Assembly (NCBI RefSeq): GCF_900078755.1
Contig: NZ_FKIH01000001.1
Source of the DNA: Ichthyocystis sparus
Lineage (GTDB): Bacteria > Pseudomonadota > Gammaproteobacteria > Burkholderiales > 2013Ark19i
DNA length: 64,000 nt
Direction: 5' to 3' (one strand)
The notes beneath the pieces were generated by a model. It was not told the DNA's origin, did not search any database, and saw nothing but the letters and a program-made list of their open reading frames with translations. The translations under genes and the position numbers were made by a program. Within the stretch, counting starts at the first letter, position 1. The number at the start of each line of letters is the position of its first letter. Below are positions 29,817 to 39,735 of this stretch, one piece after another.

Positions 29817-30449
29817 GTAGTGCTGGTCTTGTTTGTATTGCATGGTATGTTTATTGGTAAGTGGGATTGCGTTCACTTTGTGTTGCGTGAGTGATTTTTG
29901 AGATGTTACTCGTTAGCAATGATTTTGTAATGTGGTGTTGCCTTGCAATAGATTAATCTTAGATTGTTACTAGTGTGTCTGCGTTGATATGGGTTTTTGT
30001 GTAGGTTTGTCTGGTTTTTTGGCACGGATTGTGATTTATTTTACTACATGAGTATGAATATTAGTTGGTATATGTTGGGCTATTTTCCATAGGTAAGTTC
30101 TATTGTTCAGCATAACATAATGTTAAGCCCTTATTTTTGTGTGTGATACGTAAGACGGAGTAGACTCGTGTATGTTGGTCTATATTTGGTGTGTTGCTTT
30201 ACGCTGTGCTTTTCTGTGTTTACTCCAAAGTCTTGCACCTTCCGTGCTATGTAGGTAATGTTGTAAGGTGTTTTTTCTACGCGCTCTGTGTTTTGCTATG
30301 TTGGAGTGTAAGCACCTGGGGTGTATGCTTGGGTTGTGCCTCTGGTGTAAGCGTGGTGTGTATTATGATGTAAATTAATAATAACGATAGCGGTGATAAA
30401 AAATCAACGGCAACCATCAACAATAATAAATGAAAAAAGGAATTTGATT
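29817..30449 (+). repeat. Array spacer (633 bp) with conserved leader
   Basis: Full-length version of the array spacer. It shares long stretches with 39096-39735, including GACGGAGTAGACTCGTGT-like and TTACTCCAAAGTCTTGCACC blocks. No gene. The leader is listed separately. Confidence 0.85.
30372..30449 (+). promoter_or_regulatory. Conserved 5' leader of array genes with five-codon mini-ORF
   Basis: The sequence from AATTAATAATAACGATAG through GATAAAAAATCAA and CAACAATAATAA to the AAAGGA Shine-Dalgarno (30436-30441) recurs before almost every copy from 26181 rightward. Here ATG 30430 opens a five-codon frame M-K-K-G-I ending in TGA two bases before the GTG start. The same mini-frame exists before the genes at 34983 (M-R-K-G-I), 39736, 55787, 58417 and 62217. 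It may be chance overlap of ATG with the Shine-Dalgarno, or translational coupling. Confidence 0.55.
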
Positions 30450-33400
30450 GTGAACCCTATAACTGGAGTTGGTGGTGCTGATTCTAGTTCTAGTTATGAT
30501 GATGATCAAGCTGACAGTGGTGGCTTGCAGCAGGTTCAGACTTTGCCTGGTGATGCATTAGTTGTAGCTACTACCGTTGCTGCTGTTTCCACTATCACTA
30601 CTACTTCCTCTGCTGTTGCTACTTCTGTTTCCACCTCCACTGTTACTGTTACCTCTGTAGGTAAGGGTAGTAGTGGTGATAGAGGTAAGAAGGGCAAGGG
30701 ACCAGCTTCCAAGCGTTGTGCTTCTGATGCTGCCTCTTCTAGTGCTACTACCTCCGTAGGTAAGGGTAGTAGTGGTGATAGAGGTAAGAAGGGCAAAGGA
30801 CCAGCTTCCAAGCGTTGTGCTGCTGGTTCTACGGTTTCTACTACCACTGCTGTTCATTCTGCTTCCGCTGGCGCAAGTTTAGAATTAGCAGATTCCGTTT
30901 CTTTTGGGGCTGCAGAGTATTGCGGTTTCCATATTTGTACTTCGGATTGGTTAGATTTATGTAGAATGGAAGATAGTTTTTTATGTGCCGTTGAAGAAAA
31001 GGCTGTTACATTTTTTAGATCTCGAATTCAAGAATCATCTTTATTACGTGATGATTCTGTGATAGAAGATTTTTCTGAGTTACGTGATGGATTGTTTTCT
31101 GGTCTTGAAGCGGATATGGTTGGTTTTCATGAGAAGTACTTTGCGGAGGTTCATGGTAGAGTTATTTTTTCTCATCATCTTGTTGATGGAGAGATTGAGA
31201 AATTTAGTACTGAGGAAGCTGATCGGTTTAGGGCATCGTTTCTTGCTGCTATAGGTGCTAAGGTCAGGGAATACTTAGCTCTTGTGTGGAGCTTAGAGAT
31301 TTCCAGGGCTTTGGATGGAGCCCTATGTGCTTCCGAGCGTGCTCAGGTTGCTGCTCAGGTTGCTGCTGCTCGCGCTGCTGCCGCTGCTGCTCGTGCTGCT
31401 GCTCGCGCTGCCGCTTCCGTTCCCGATACTAATCCTGATCCCGCTCCCGTTGTTGCTCGCGATTGCGATGCTGCTCATGCTCGTGCTGCAAGTGATTATG
31501 CCAGCACTGCAGATAATTATGCTCAAGTTGTCGCTGCTCGTGCTGTCGCTGCTCAAGCGCATGCTGCTATTGCTGATTGCTTTGTTACCCAAGCTCGTGT
31601 TGCGGATAGTAGCGCCCCTAATCCCGGTTCCAATTTCGATCTCGTTCTAGACAGTCTTGTTGCCACCGCTCTTGCTCAGCGTGCTGATGCTCGAGCTGCT
31701 GATGCTCGAGCTGCCTTTGCTGTTGCTGCTGCTGCTCTTGCTCATGCTCGTGCTGTTGCTCCTATTCCTGATACTGATCCTGATCCCACTTGTACCCGTA
31801 TCCGTGCCCGGAACCGTGTTAACGCTGCGAATAAGTATGCTCGTACTACTGCTGCTCTCGCTGCTGTTGCTCGTGATACCGCTGCTGCTGCTGATCGTGC
31901 TGTTGATCAAGCTCGTGCTGCTGATAGTAGCGGTTCTGATCTTATTCTCAATAGTCTTGTTGCCGTCGCCCTTAATCACCATGCTGATGCTCGCATTGCT
32001 GATGCTCGCGCCCGCGCTGCTGCTGATAATGCTGCCCGTGCTCATGCTGCCGTTCCTATCTCCACCGATCCTGATTTTCTCCGTGCTCGTGCTCGTGCCC
32101 GTGCTGCTGACAGCCGTGCTCGTGCTACCGCTGCTCGCGCTGCCGCTGCTCGCGCTGCCGCTGTCAATGCCGATCGTGTTGTTGCTCAAGCTCGTGCTGC
32201 TGCAGATCGTGTCGCTCAGTCTAGAGCTGCGGATAGTCTCGCTCCTGATTCCAATCTAGTTATTGCTAGTGTTGGCGCTGCTGCTACCGCTGCCACTCGC
32301 TCTGTTTCTGTTGCTTCCACTACTGATCAGAATAGCGCTCGCACTGCTACTGCTGCTATTGCTGGTTCTTCTACATCTTCATTGCTTCCTGGTTCTTCTT
32401 CTCCTGTGCCACCAGATTTTGCAGATTTGTTTGGGTTTGTAGTACCTTCTGAGCTTAGTGAAGTGGTTAACGAGCTCATATCTGAGGTTTGTACATTGGC
32501 TAAAGGTTTTTACCCTGGTACGTTAAGAATTCCATTTTCGGGGGCCGTTCGTAGTCTTTCAAATTCTGAACAGCAATGTGCTTGGTGCTTAACTAATATG
32601 AAGCTTTATGAGGCCATATTTATTTTCAAGTCCCTTGCTTCGTGTTTTGCTAATCTCCTTCCCGGATTTATTAACCGTCTTTGCAGTGTCAGGGAATGGG
32701 ATTCTTCTAATCGTAGCTTTTTGCCACTAATGGGAAGCAGATTAAGAGATTTTTGGGCGTCTTTAGATAAAGCCATTTTCAGAGCTTTACGGGATTTTTT
32801 TGTTGCAAAGTGGACTATACTTACTGCACGCTTTTCTGTTCCCGCTTTTTCTTCATCAGTCCCTGGGGAGGTATCATCTGCTCTTTGTGGAGGAGATTTT
32901 GTTGATGCTTGTGCTGGGGCCGCTACTTCTTCGTCGTCACCTTCAATATTTGGTTCAATTACCGGAGGAATGGGATTGCAAGTGGCACCTATTGGTGGTG
33001 ATTCTGTGAACTTGTTTGGGTTTGAATTACCGTCTGAGGTTGGCGAAATGGTTGAGGCTCTTATCCGTGAGACTAGTGCATTGGCTAGACGTACTTACTC
33101 TTCTTTGGTGAGAGTTGAAGTGTTAGGTGCTATGAGTAAGCTTTCAGATTCTGAAAAATTTGCTTGGCTTACAGCTAATATGATGCTTTATAAAACTGGC
33201 TTTGTGGCTAGGTGCCTTGCCGCTTATTCTGATGAGCTTTGTCCTCATTTTATTTGCTCCCTTTTTAGTGTTAGACCAGGGGATGATTCTGGTCGTAGCT
33301 TGTTGTTATTAACAGGAAACGATTTAAGAGATTTTTATTTATCTTTAGTTAATGTTGTTATAAGAACTGTAGAGGATATTTTTGTAGCAGAATGGGATGA

Positions 33401-34556
33401 ACTCACTAGTGACTTTTCTGTTCCGTTAGGGCCTGGGGAGGAATCACCATCTGCTGTTCTTTGTGGTAGAGATTTTATTAGTGCTTTTGGTAGGGCTGGT
33501 GTTCCTGCGTTGGCAATTTCAGGGCTGAGGAAAGGACAAGTGGTAGCGCGGAGAGCAATATCTCAGATTGCTGAAGTAGCTAGTGGTAGTTTTGCATCTG
33601 GTAGTAGTTCTGTTTCTGTAGATGTTTTACCTGTTTCTGGAATGACTCCCGAAGTGTCAGTAGTTACAGAAGGGTCCGGTGATGATGTTGTATTTGTCGG
33701 CGGCCATTCTTTGTTACCTGGTGAATTAGTAGATAGGCCTTCTTTACCTTTATCTGAGGAGTGTGCATTGGTTGTTGATGTTCCTACTCTTACTACTACT
33801 ACTACTTCTTCTTCTTTAGAGACGCCTCCATTATTTATTATGGGAGAAGAAATTGGATTGTCTATGGTTGGTGTTGTAGCATCCGAGGTCTTAGTAGTTA
33901 CAGAGGGGTCTGGTGGGGATGTTATATTTATCGACGACCATTCTTCTGTATCGGAGGGGGAATTAGGAGATGGACTTTCTTTACCTTTATCTGATGAGCA
34001 TGCATTGGTTGTTGATATTTCTCCTTCAGAGCCATCAGTGTTGGCTAGAGAAGAAGTTGGATTGTCTATGGTCGGCACCTCTTCTTCTTCTTCTTCTTCT
34101 TCTTCTTTGGGAGTTTTAGGAGATCTATCATCTCCTTCTCCATCTGAGCAGATGGTGGTGCCAACAACTAGTGCTTCTTCCGTTACTTCTGTCGAGGTAG
34201 AGGGATCTACTACAGTAACTGAAAGGTGTTATACCTATGGACCTAAGAAATCATTTGCGAGTAGGTATAGTGCTGATATGACTTCTTCTTCTGGTATGCC
34301 TTCTTCTTCGATATCCTCCGGTAGTGGTGTGTCTGCTGGACTTTTATCTTCGGCACCTGTGGTGGTGGGTGGTGTTTTGCCATTAGCAGCTGGTGCTGAT
34401 GGGGGTGATATAGGAGAGAGATTGGCGAAATTGCTGAATCGAGGTTTGCCACCTTCACCACCACCTGCTAGCGAACCAACTCCTACGGAAGCCAAAGCCT
34501 CTTCTTCAAGTAAAGGAAGTGGTGGAGTGAAAAGGAAAAGGAAGAAGAAAAGTTGA
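30450..34556 (+). CDS. Array protein 5 (1368 aa), A-repeat-B-C form with three Ala/Arg units
   Basis: Unknown family. GTG start eight bases after AAAGGA; N-terminus M-N-P-I-T-G-V-G. Two copies of the basic box G-K-G-S-S-G-D-R-G-K-K-G-K-G-P are encoded by nearly identical DNA. Module A is at about 157-287. Ala/Arg repeats span about 290-630: one partial unit and two full units beginning S-L-V-A-x-A-L. Module B is at about 657-827 and module C at about 853-1027. The acidic region has D-V-I-F-I-D-D-H-S-S near 33917-33943 and a poly-Ser run near 34080-34107. The tail is N-R-G-L-P-P-S-P-P-P and K-R-K-R-K-K-K-S. The B-C junction is almost identical to that of array protein 7. Confidence 0.9.
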   Translation: MNPITGVGGADSSSSYDDDQADSGGLQQVQTLPGDALVVATTVAAVSTITTTSSAVATSVSTSTVTVTSVGKGSSGDRGKKGKGPASKRCASDAASSSATTSVGKGSSGDRGKKGKGPASKRCAAGSTVSTTTAVHSASAGASLELADSVSFGAAEYCGFHICTSDWLDLCRMEDSFLCAVEEKAVTFFRSRIQESSLLRDDSVIEDFSELRDGLFSGLEADMVGFHEKYFAEVHGRVIFSHHLVDGEIEKFSTEEADRFRASFLAAIGAKVREYLALVWSLEISRALDGALCASERAQVAAQVAAARAAAAAARAAARAAASVPDTNPDPAPVVARDCDAAHARAASDYASTADNYAQVVAARAVAAQAHAAIADCFVTQARVADSSAPNPGSNFDLVLDSLVATALAQRADARAADARAAFAVAAAALAHARAVAPIPDTDPDPTCTRIRARNRVNAANKYARTTAALAAVARDTAAAADRAVDQARAADSSGSDLILNSLVAVALNHHADARIADARARAAADNAARAHAAVPISTDPDFLRARARARAADSRARATAARAAAARAAAVNADRVVAQARAAADRVAQSRAADSLAPDSNLVIASVGAAATAATRSVSVASTTDQNSARTATAAIAGSSTSSLLPGSSSPVPPDFADLFGFVVPSELSEVVNELISEVCTLAKGFYPGTLRIPFSGAVRSLSNSEQQCAWCLTNMKLYEAIFIFKSLASCFANLLPGFINRLCSVREWDSSNRSFLPLMGSRLRDFWASLDKAIFRALRDFFVAKWTILTARFSVPAFSSSVPGEVSSALCGGDFVDACAGAATSSSSPSIFGSITGGMGLQVAPIGGDSVNLFGFELPSEVGEMVEALIRETSALARRTYSSLVRVEVLGAMSKLSDSEKFAWLTANMMLYKTGFVARCLAAYSDELCPHFICSLFSVRPGDDSGRSLLLLTGNDLRDFYLSLVNVVIRTVEDIFVAEWDELTSDFSVPLGPGEESPSAVLCGRDFISAFGRAGVPALAISGLRKGQVVARRAISQIAEVASGSFASGSSSVSVDVLPVSGMTPEVSVVTEGSGDDVVFVGGHSLLPGELVDRPSLPLSEECALVVDVPTLTTTTTSSSLETPPLFIMGEEIGLSMVGVVASEVLVVTEGSGGDVIFIDDHSSVSEGELGDGLSLPLSDEHALVVDISPSEPSVLAREEVGLSMVGTSSSSSSSSSLGVLGDLSSPSPSEQMVVPTTSASSVTSVEVEGSTTVTERCYTYGPKKSFASRYSADMTSSSGMPSSSISSGSGVSAGLLSSAPVVVGGVLPLAAGADGGDIGERLAKLLNRGLPPSPPPASEPTPTEAKASSSSKGSGGVKRKRKKKS

Positions 34557-34982
34557 GTTGTGAATGTCGGTTTTGTTTATGTTGCACTATGTGTTGATTG
34601 AGTAAGGGGGATTGCGTTCACTTTGTGTTGTGTGAGCGATTTTTGGGATGTTACTCGTTAGCAATGATTTCGTAATGTGGTGTTGCCTTGCAATACACTA
34701 ATCTTAGATTGTTACCAGTTACGTTGATTTGTATTTGGTCTGCTTAATTTCATAATTTTTTCTTCATTTGGTGTATTGCTTTACAGTGCTTTTCTGTTTG
34801 CTCCAAAGCTTTGTACTTTCTGGGTTATGTAGGTAATGTTGCATTCTACTCGTTCTGTGTTTTGTTGTAGTTGAGGATAAGTACCTAAAGTATCTTATAT
34901 TATGTAATTGATAATAAAGATAATGGTGATAAAAAATCAATAACAGCCATTAACAATAATAAATGAGAAAAGGAATTTGATT
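34557..34982 (+). repeat. Shortened array spacer (426 bp)
   Basis: Same start and end as the other spacers but with an internal deletion that removes the GCACGG..TTTACTACATGAGTATG block. Leader and Shine-Dalgarno (AAAAGGA) are intact, so the deleted part is not essential if this gene is expressed. Confidence 0.8.
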
Positions 34983-37900
34983 GTGAATCCTACAACTGGA
35001 GTTGGTGGTGCTGGTTCTAGTCCTAGTTTTGATGATGATCAAGCTGACAGTGGTGGCTTGCAGCAGGTTCAGACTTTGCCTGGTGATGTATTGGTTGTAG
35101 CTACTACCGTTGCTGTTGTTTCCACTATCACTACTACTTCCTCTGCTGTTGCTACTTCTGTTTCAACCTCCACTGTTGCTGCTACCTCTGTAGGTAAGGG
35201 TAGTAGTGGTGATAGAGGCAAGAAGGGCAAAGGACCAGATTACAAGCGTTGTGCTGCTGGTTCTACGGTTTCTACTACTGCTGTTCATTCTGCTTCCGCT
35301 GGCGCAAGTTCAGAATTAGCATATCCCATTTCTTCTGTGGTTGCAGAGTATTGCGGTTTCCATATTTGTACTTCGGATTGGTTAGATTTACGTAGAATGG
35401 AAGGTAGTTTTTTATGTGCCGTTGAAGAAAAGGCTACTGCATTTCTTAGATCTCGGATTCAAGAATCATCTTTATTGCGCGATGATTCTGTTTCTGTGAT
35501 AGAAGATTTTTCTGGGTTACGTGATGGATTGTTTTCTGGTCTTGAAGCGGATATGGGTGGTTTTCGTGAGAAGTACTTTGCGGAGGTTCATAGTAGGGTT
35601 ATTTTTTCTCATCACCTCGTTGGTGGAGAGATTAAGAAATTTAGTACTGAGGAAGCCGGTCGGTTTAGAGCATCGTTTCTTGCTGCTATAGGTGCTAAGA
35701 TCAGGGAATACTTAGCTCTTGTATGGAGGTTAGAGGTTTCCATGGCTTTGGATAGAGCCCTATGTGCTTCCCATAGTGCTCAGGTTGCCGCTGCTCGCGC
35801 TGCTGCCTCTACCGCTGCCTCTGCTGCTCGTGCTGCTGCTCGTGTTGCTGCTCGCGCTGCCGCTCCCATTCCCGATACTAATCCTGATCCCGCTCGTGAC
35901 CGTGCCCGTGCTCTTGCTGTTGTTCGAACTACTAATCTTCGTGCTCGCCGTGCTGCCGCTGCTTGTCCCACTATCGATCCCGTTGTTGCTCGCGCTCGCG
36001 ATACTGCTCGTGCTCGCGCTGCAGAGGAGTATTCTCAAGCTGCAGAGGAGTATTCTCAAGCTGTTGCTGCTCGCGCTGCCGCTGCTCAAGTTTATGCTGC
36101 TGTTGCCAGTCGCTTTGTTGCTCAAGCTCGCGCTGCGGGTAGTAGCGCTCCTAATCCCGGTTCCAATTCCAGTCTTGTTCTAGATAATCTTGTTGCCAAC
36201 GCTCTTACTAACCATGCTGCTGCTCGTGTTGCTGATGCTAGAGCTGCTGCTGCTGCTGCCGCTGCTGCTCTTGCTCACGTTCGCGCTCTCGCTCCCATTC
36301 CCGATACTGATCCTGATCCTACTTGTGCCCGTAACCGTACCCGGAATAGTGTTAAAGCTGCGAATAATCGTGCTCGCACTACCGCTACTCTTGCTGCTGC
36401 TGCTCGTGCTATCGCTGTTGCTGCCGATTGTGCTGTTGATCAAGCTCGCGCTGCGGGTAGTAGCGCTCCTAATCCCGGTTCCGGTTCTGTGTCTGATCAC
36501 ACTCTCGATAGTCTTGTTGCTGTCGCTCTTACTCACCATGAAGATGCGCGCCTTGCTGATGCTCGCGCCCGCGCTGCTGCTGATGCTGCTGTTCGTGCTC
36601 ATGCTGCTGTTCCTTGCTCCAATACCGATCCTAATTTCGTCCGTGCACGTGCTCGTGCCCGTACTGCTGATAGCCGCGCTCGCACTGCCGCTGCTCTTGC
36701 TGCCGCTGCTCGCGCTATCGCTGTTGCTGCCGATTGTGCTGTTGATCAAGCCCGCGCTGCGGATAGTAGCGCTCTTAATCCCGGTTCCGGTTCTGAGTCT
36801 GATTGCACTCTCGATAGTCTTCTTGTTGCCGTTGCTCTTACTCACCATGAAGGTGCTCGCCTTGCTGATGCTCGCGCCCGCGCTGCTGATGCTGTTGCTG
36901 CTCGTGCTCATGCTGCCGTTCCTCTCTCCAATACCGATCCCAATTTTGTCCGTGCATTTGCTCGTGCCCGTGCTGCTGATAGCCGCGCTCACACTGCCGC
37001 TGCTCTTGCTGCCGCTGCTCGCGTTGCCGCTATCGATGCCGATCGTGTTTTTGCTCAAGCTCGCGCTGCGGATGGCCGCGCTCCTGATCTTGGTCCCGAT
37101 TCCAATCTAGTTATTGCTAGTGTTGGCGCTGCTGCTACCGCTGCCACTTGCTCTGTTTCTGTCACTTCCACTACTGATACTTCCACTGCTGCTATTGCTG
37201 GTTCTTCTACATCTTCATTACTTCCTGATACTTCTTCTCCTGTTCCATCAGGTTTTGTAGAATTGTTTGGATTTGTGGTACCTACTGAGCTTAGTGAAGT
37301 GGTTAGCAAACTCATATCTGAGGTTTGTGCATTGGCCAAAAGTTTTTACCCGGGTACGTTAAGAGTTCCATTCTCGGGGGCCGTCCGTAGTCTTTCAAAT
37401 TCTGAACAGCGATGTGCTTGGTGCTTAACTAATATGAAGCTTTATGAGGCTAAATTTATGGCCAAGTGCGCTGCTGAGTATTTTGTTAAGCTCCTTCCTG
37501 AATTTATTAAGCATCTTTGTAATGTCAGAGTATGGGATTCTTCTAGTCGTTGCTTGTTGCCATTGATGGGAAGCAGATTAAGAGATTTTTGGGCATCTTT
37601 AGATCAAGCCATTTTCAGAGCTTTACAGGATTTTTTTGTTGCAAAGTGGACTGCACTTACTGCGCGCTTTTCTGTTCCCGCTTTGCTTTCACCAGTCCCT
37701 GGGGAGGTATCATCTGCTCTTTGTGGGGGAGATTTTGTTGGTGCTTGTGCTAAGGCTGCTACTTCTTCGTCGTCACATTCAATATTTGGTTCAATTACTG
37801 GAGGAATGGGATTGCAAGTGGCACCTCATGCTGGTGACTCTGTGAGCTTGTTTGGGTTTGAATTACCTTCTGAAGTTGGCGAAATGGTTGAGGTTCTTAT

Positions 37901-39095
37901 CCGTGAGATTAGTGAATTTGCTAGACGTACTTACTCTTCTTTGGTAGGAGTTCAGGTGTTGGATGCTATGAGTAGGCTTTCAGATTCTGAAAAATGTGCT
38001 TGGCTTACAGCTAGTATGATGCTTTATAAAGCTGGCTTTGTGGCTAAGTGCCTTACCGGTTATTCTGATGAGCTTTGTTCTGATTTTATTTACTCTCTTT
38101 TTAGTGCCAGACACGGGAATGCTTCCGGTCGTAGCTTATTGTCATTAATGGGAAACAATTTAAGAGATTTTTGGTTATCTTTGGGTAATGCTATTTTAGA
38201 AGCTGTGGAGAGTATTTTTGTAGCAGAGTGGGGTGAATTTACTAGACTTGTTCCATTAGAATCTAGAGAGGAATCATCATCTACTGTTTGTGGGAGAGAT
38301 CTTATTAATGCTTGTAATAAGGCTGGTATTCCTACGTTGGCAATTTCAGTGATGAGGAGAGTACGAGTAGCAGCACAGAGAGAGGTATCTCATTTTGCTG
38401 AAGTAGGTAGTTCTGTACATACTTTACCTGTTTCTGGAATAGCGCCAGAAGTATCACTAGTCGAAGACCATTCTTTGGTGTCGTCAGGTGGGGTGTTAGT
38501 AGATAGGCCGTGCTCACCTTTATCTGAGGAGCAGGCATTGGTTGTTGATGTTTCTACTCCTTCTCCTTCAGAGGAGTCATCAATGTTGGCTAGAGAAGAA
38601 GTTAGGGTGTCTATGGTCGGTACCTCTTCTTCTGCTGCTTTGGGAGTTTTAGGAGATGTATCATCTCCTTCTCCATCTGAGCGGATGGTGTTGCTAACAA
38701 CTAGTGCTTCTTCCGTTACTTCTGTCGAGGTAGAGGGATCTACTACAGTAACTAAAAGGAGTTATCCCTATGGATCTAAGAAATCATTTATGAGTAGGTG
38801 GTATGGTGCTGATGTGTCTTCTTCTTCCGGTATGTCTTCTTCTGTGCCCTCCGGTAGTATTGCATCTTCTGGACCTTTATCTTCTGTACCCGTCGCGACG
38901 AGTAGCTTTTCAACAGCTACTACTGGTACTGCTTACGGGGAGGGTGATATAGGAGAGAGATTGGCGGAATTGCTGAATCGAGGTTTGCCGCCTTCACCGC
39001 CACCTGCTAGCGAACCAACTCCTACGGAAGGCAAAGCTTCTTCTTCAAGTAGAGGAAGTGGTAGAGGGAAAAGGAAAAGGAAGAAGAAAAGTTAA
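34983..39095 (+). CDS. Array protein 6 (1370 aa), A-repeat-B-C form with four Ala/Arg units
   Basis: Unknown family. GTG start; a TTG two codons earlier is possible. One basic box, module A at about 122-256, then the longest Ala/Arg region in the window (about 259-736). Module B is at about 758-929 and module C at about 955-1126. The acidic region is short and lacks the V-I-x-I-D-D motif, but has A-L-V-V-D-V-S-T-P. The tail is N-R-G-L-P-P-S-P-P-P with G-K-R-K-R-K-K-K-S. It has the most repeat units of any copy here; DNA of units two to four is very similar, pointing to recent tandem duplication. Confidence 0.9.
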   Translation: MNPTTGVGGAGSSPSFDDDQADSGGLQQVQTLPGDVLVVATTVAVVSTITTTSSAVATSVSTSTVAATSVGKGSSGDRGKKGKGPDYKRCAAGSTVSTTAVHSASAGASSELAYPISSVVAEYCGFHICTSDWLDLRRMEGSFLCAVEEKATAFLRSRIQESSLLRDDSVSVIEDFSGLRDGLFSGLEADMGGFREKYFAEVHSRVIFSHHLVGGEIKKFSTEEAGRFRASFLAAIGAKIREYLALVWRLEVSMALDRALCASHSAQVAAARAAASTAASAARAAARVAARAAAPIPDTNPDPARDRARALAVVRTTNLRARRAAAACPTIDPVVARARDTARARAAEEYSQAAEEYSQAVAARAAAAQVYAAVASRFVAQARAAGSSAPNPGSNSSLVLDNLVANALTNHAAARVADARAAAAAAAAALAHVRALAPIPDTDPDPTCARNRTRNSVKAANNRARTTATLAAAARAIAVAADCAVDQARAAGSSAPNPGSGSVSDHTLDSLVAVALTHHEDARLADARARAAADAAVRAHAAVPCSNTDPNFVRARARARTADSRARTAAALAAAARAIAVAADCAVDQARAADSSALNPGSGSESDCTLDSLLVAVALTHHEGARLADARARAADAVAARAHAAVPLSNTDPNFVRAFARARAADSRAHTAAALAAAARVAAIDADRVFAQARAADGRAPDLGPDSNLVIASVGAAATAATCSVSVTSTTDTSTAAIAGSSTSSLLPDTSSPVPSGFVELFGFVVPTELSEVVSKLISEVCALAKSFYPGTLRVPFSGAVRSLSNSEQRCAWCLTNMKLYEAKFMAKCAAEYFVKLLPEFIKHLCNVRVWDSSSRCLLPLMGSRLRDFWASLDQAIFRALQDFFVAKWTALTARFSVPALLSPVPGEVSSALCGGDFVGACAKAATSSSSHSIFGSITGGMGLQVAPHAGDSVSLFGFELPSEVGEMVEVLIREISEFARRTYSSLVGVQVLDAMSRLSDSEKCAWLTASMMLYKAGFVAKCLTGYSDELCSDFIYSLFSARHGNASGRSLLSLMGNNLRDFWLSLGNAILEAVESIFVAEWGEFTRLVPLESREESSSTVCGRDLINACNKAGIPTLAISVMRRVRVAAQREVSHFAEVGSSVHTLPVSGIAPEVSLVEDHSLVSSGGVLVDRPCSPLSEEQALVVDVSTPSPSEESSMLAREEVRVSMVGTSSSAALGVLGDVSSPSPSERMVLLTTSASSVTSVEVEGSTTVTKRSYPYGSKKSFMSRWYGADVSSSSGMSSSVPSGSIASSGPLSSVPVATSSFSTATTGTAYGEGDIGERLAELLNRGLPPSPPPASEPTPTEGKASSSSRGSGRGKRKRKKKS
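35760..37190 (+). repeat. Four Ala/Arg/Asp-rich units of about 105 aa
   Basis: One variant unit and three closely similar units. Each full unit runs S-L-V-A-V-A-L-T-H-H, A-D-A-R-A-R-A-A-A-D, then a P-x-x-N-T-D-P-N turn, R-A-R-A-R-A-R, A-D-S-R-A, an A-x-A-A-A-R-A helix, D-Q-A-R-A-A, and N-P-G-S. Codons are mostly GCT/GCC/CGT/CGC, so the region is clearly richer in GC than its surroundings. Units look like Ala-rich helical hairpins. Confidence 0.85.
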
Positions 39096-39735
39096 GTTGT
39101 GAATGTTGGTTTTTTTTATGTTGCACTATGTGTTGATTGAGTTGATTGTTTGCGCTCATTTTGTTTTGAGAGAGTGATTTTTGAGATGCTACTTGTTGGC
39201 AATGATTTCGTAATGTAGTGTTGCCTTGCAATAGATTAGTCTTATATTGCGACTAGTAGTGTGTATGCGTTGGTATGGGTTCTTTTTTGTAGGTTTGTCT
39301 GGTTTTTTAGCATGGATTGCAATTCATTTTACTACATGAGTATGAATATTGGTTGGTATATTTGGGCTGTTTTCCATAGATAAGTTCTATTGTTCAGCAT
39401 AGCATGACACTAAGCCCTCAGTTTTGCGTACGATACGTAAGACGGGGTAGACTCGTGTGAGTTGGTCTATATTTGGTATGTTGTTTTACATTATGCTTTT
39501 CTGTGTTTACTCCAAAGTCTTGCACCTTCCGGACCATGTGGTTAATGGTGTGGGTGTTTTTTCTACGCGCTCAGTGTTTTGTTGCTGTAGTGGAGTGTAA
39601 GCGCCTGGGGCGTGTGCTTGGGTTGTGCCTCTGATGTAAGCGAGGTGCATATTAGGGTGTAATATAATAATGATAGAGGTGATAAAAAAACAATGACAAC
39701 CATCAACAATAATAAATGAAAAAAGGAATTTGATT
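39096..39735 (+). repeat. Array spacer (640 bp)
   Basis: Near full-length match to the spacer at 29817-30449. Leader and AAAAGGA Shine-Dalgarno present. No gene. Confidence 0.85.

Noticed and set aside
31323..32189. Long minus-strand open frames rich in Ser/Asn/Ile opposite the Ala/Arg repeats (also at 35760-37058, 40492-41406, 58822-59400 and 62592-63347)
   Set aside because: They are by-products of GCT/CGT/GAT codon runs on the plus strand, have no consistent start or ribosome-binding site, and appear only where the repeats are.
36190..37110. Plus-strand Leu/Val-rich frames that look like membrane proteins
   Set aside because: They are the shifted reading of Ala/Arg codons; the real frame is open through the whole gene and carries the conserved modules.
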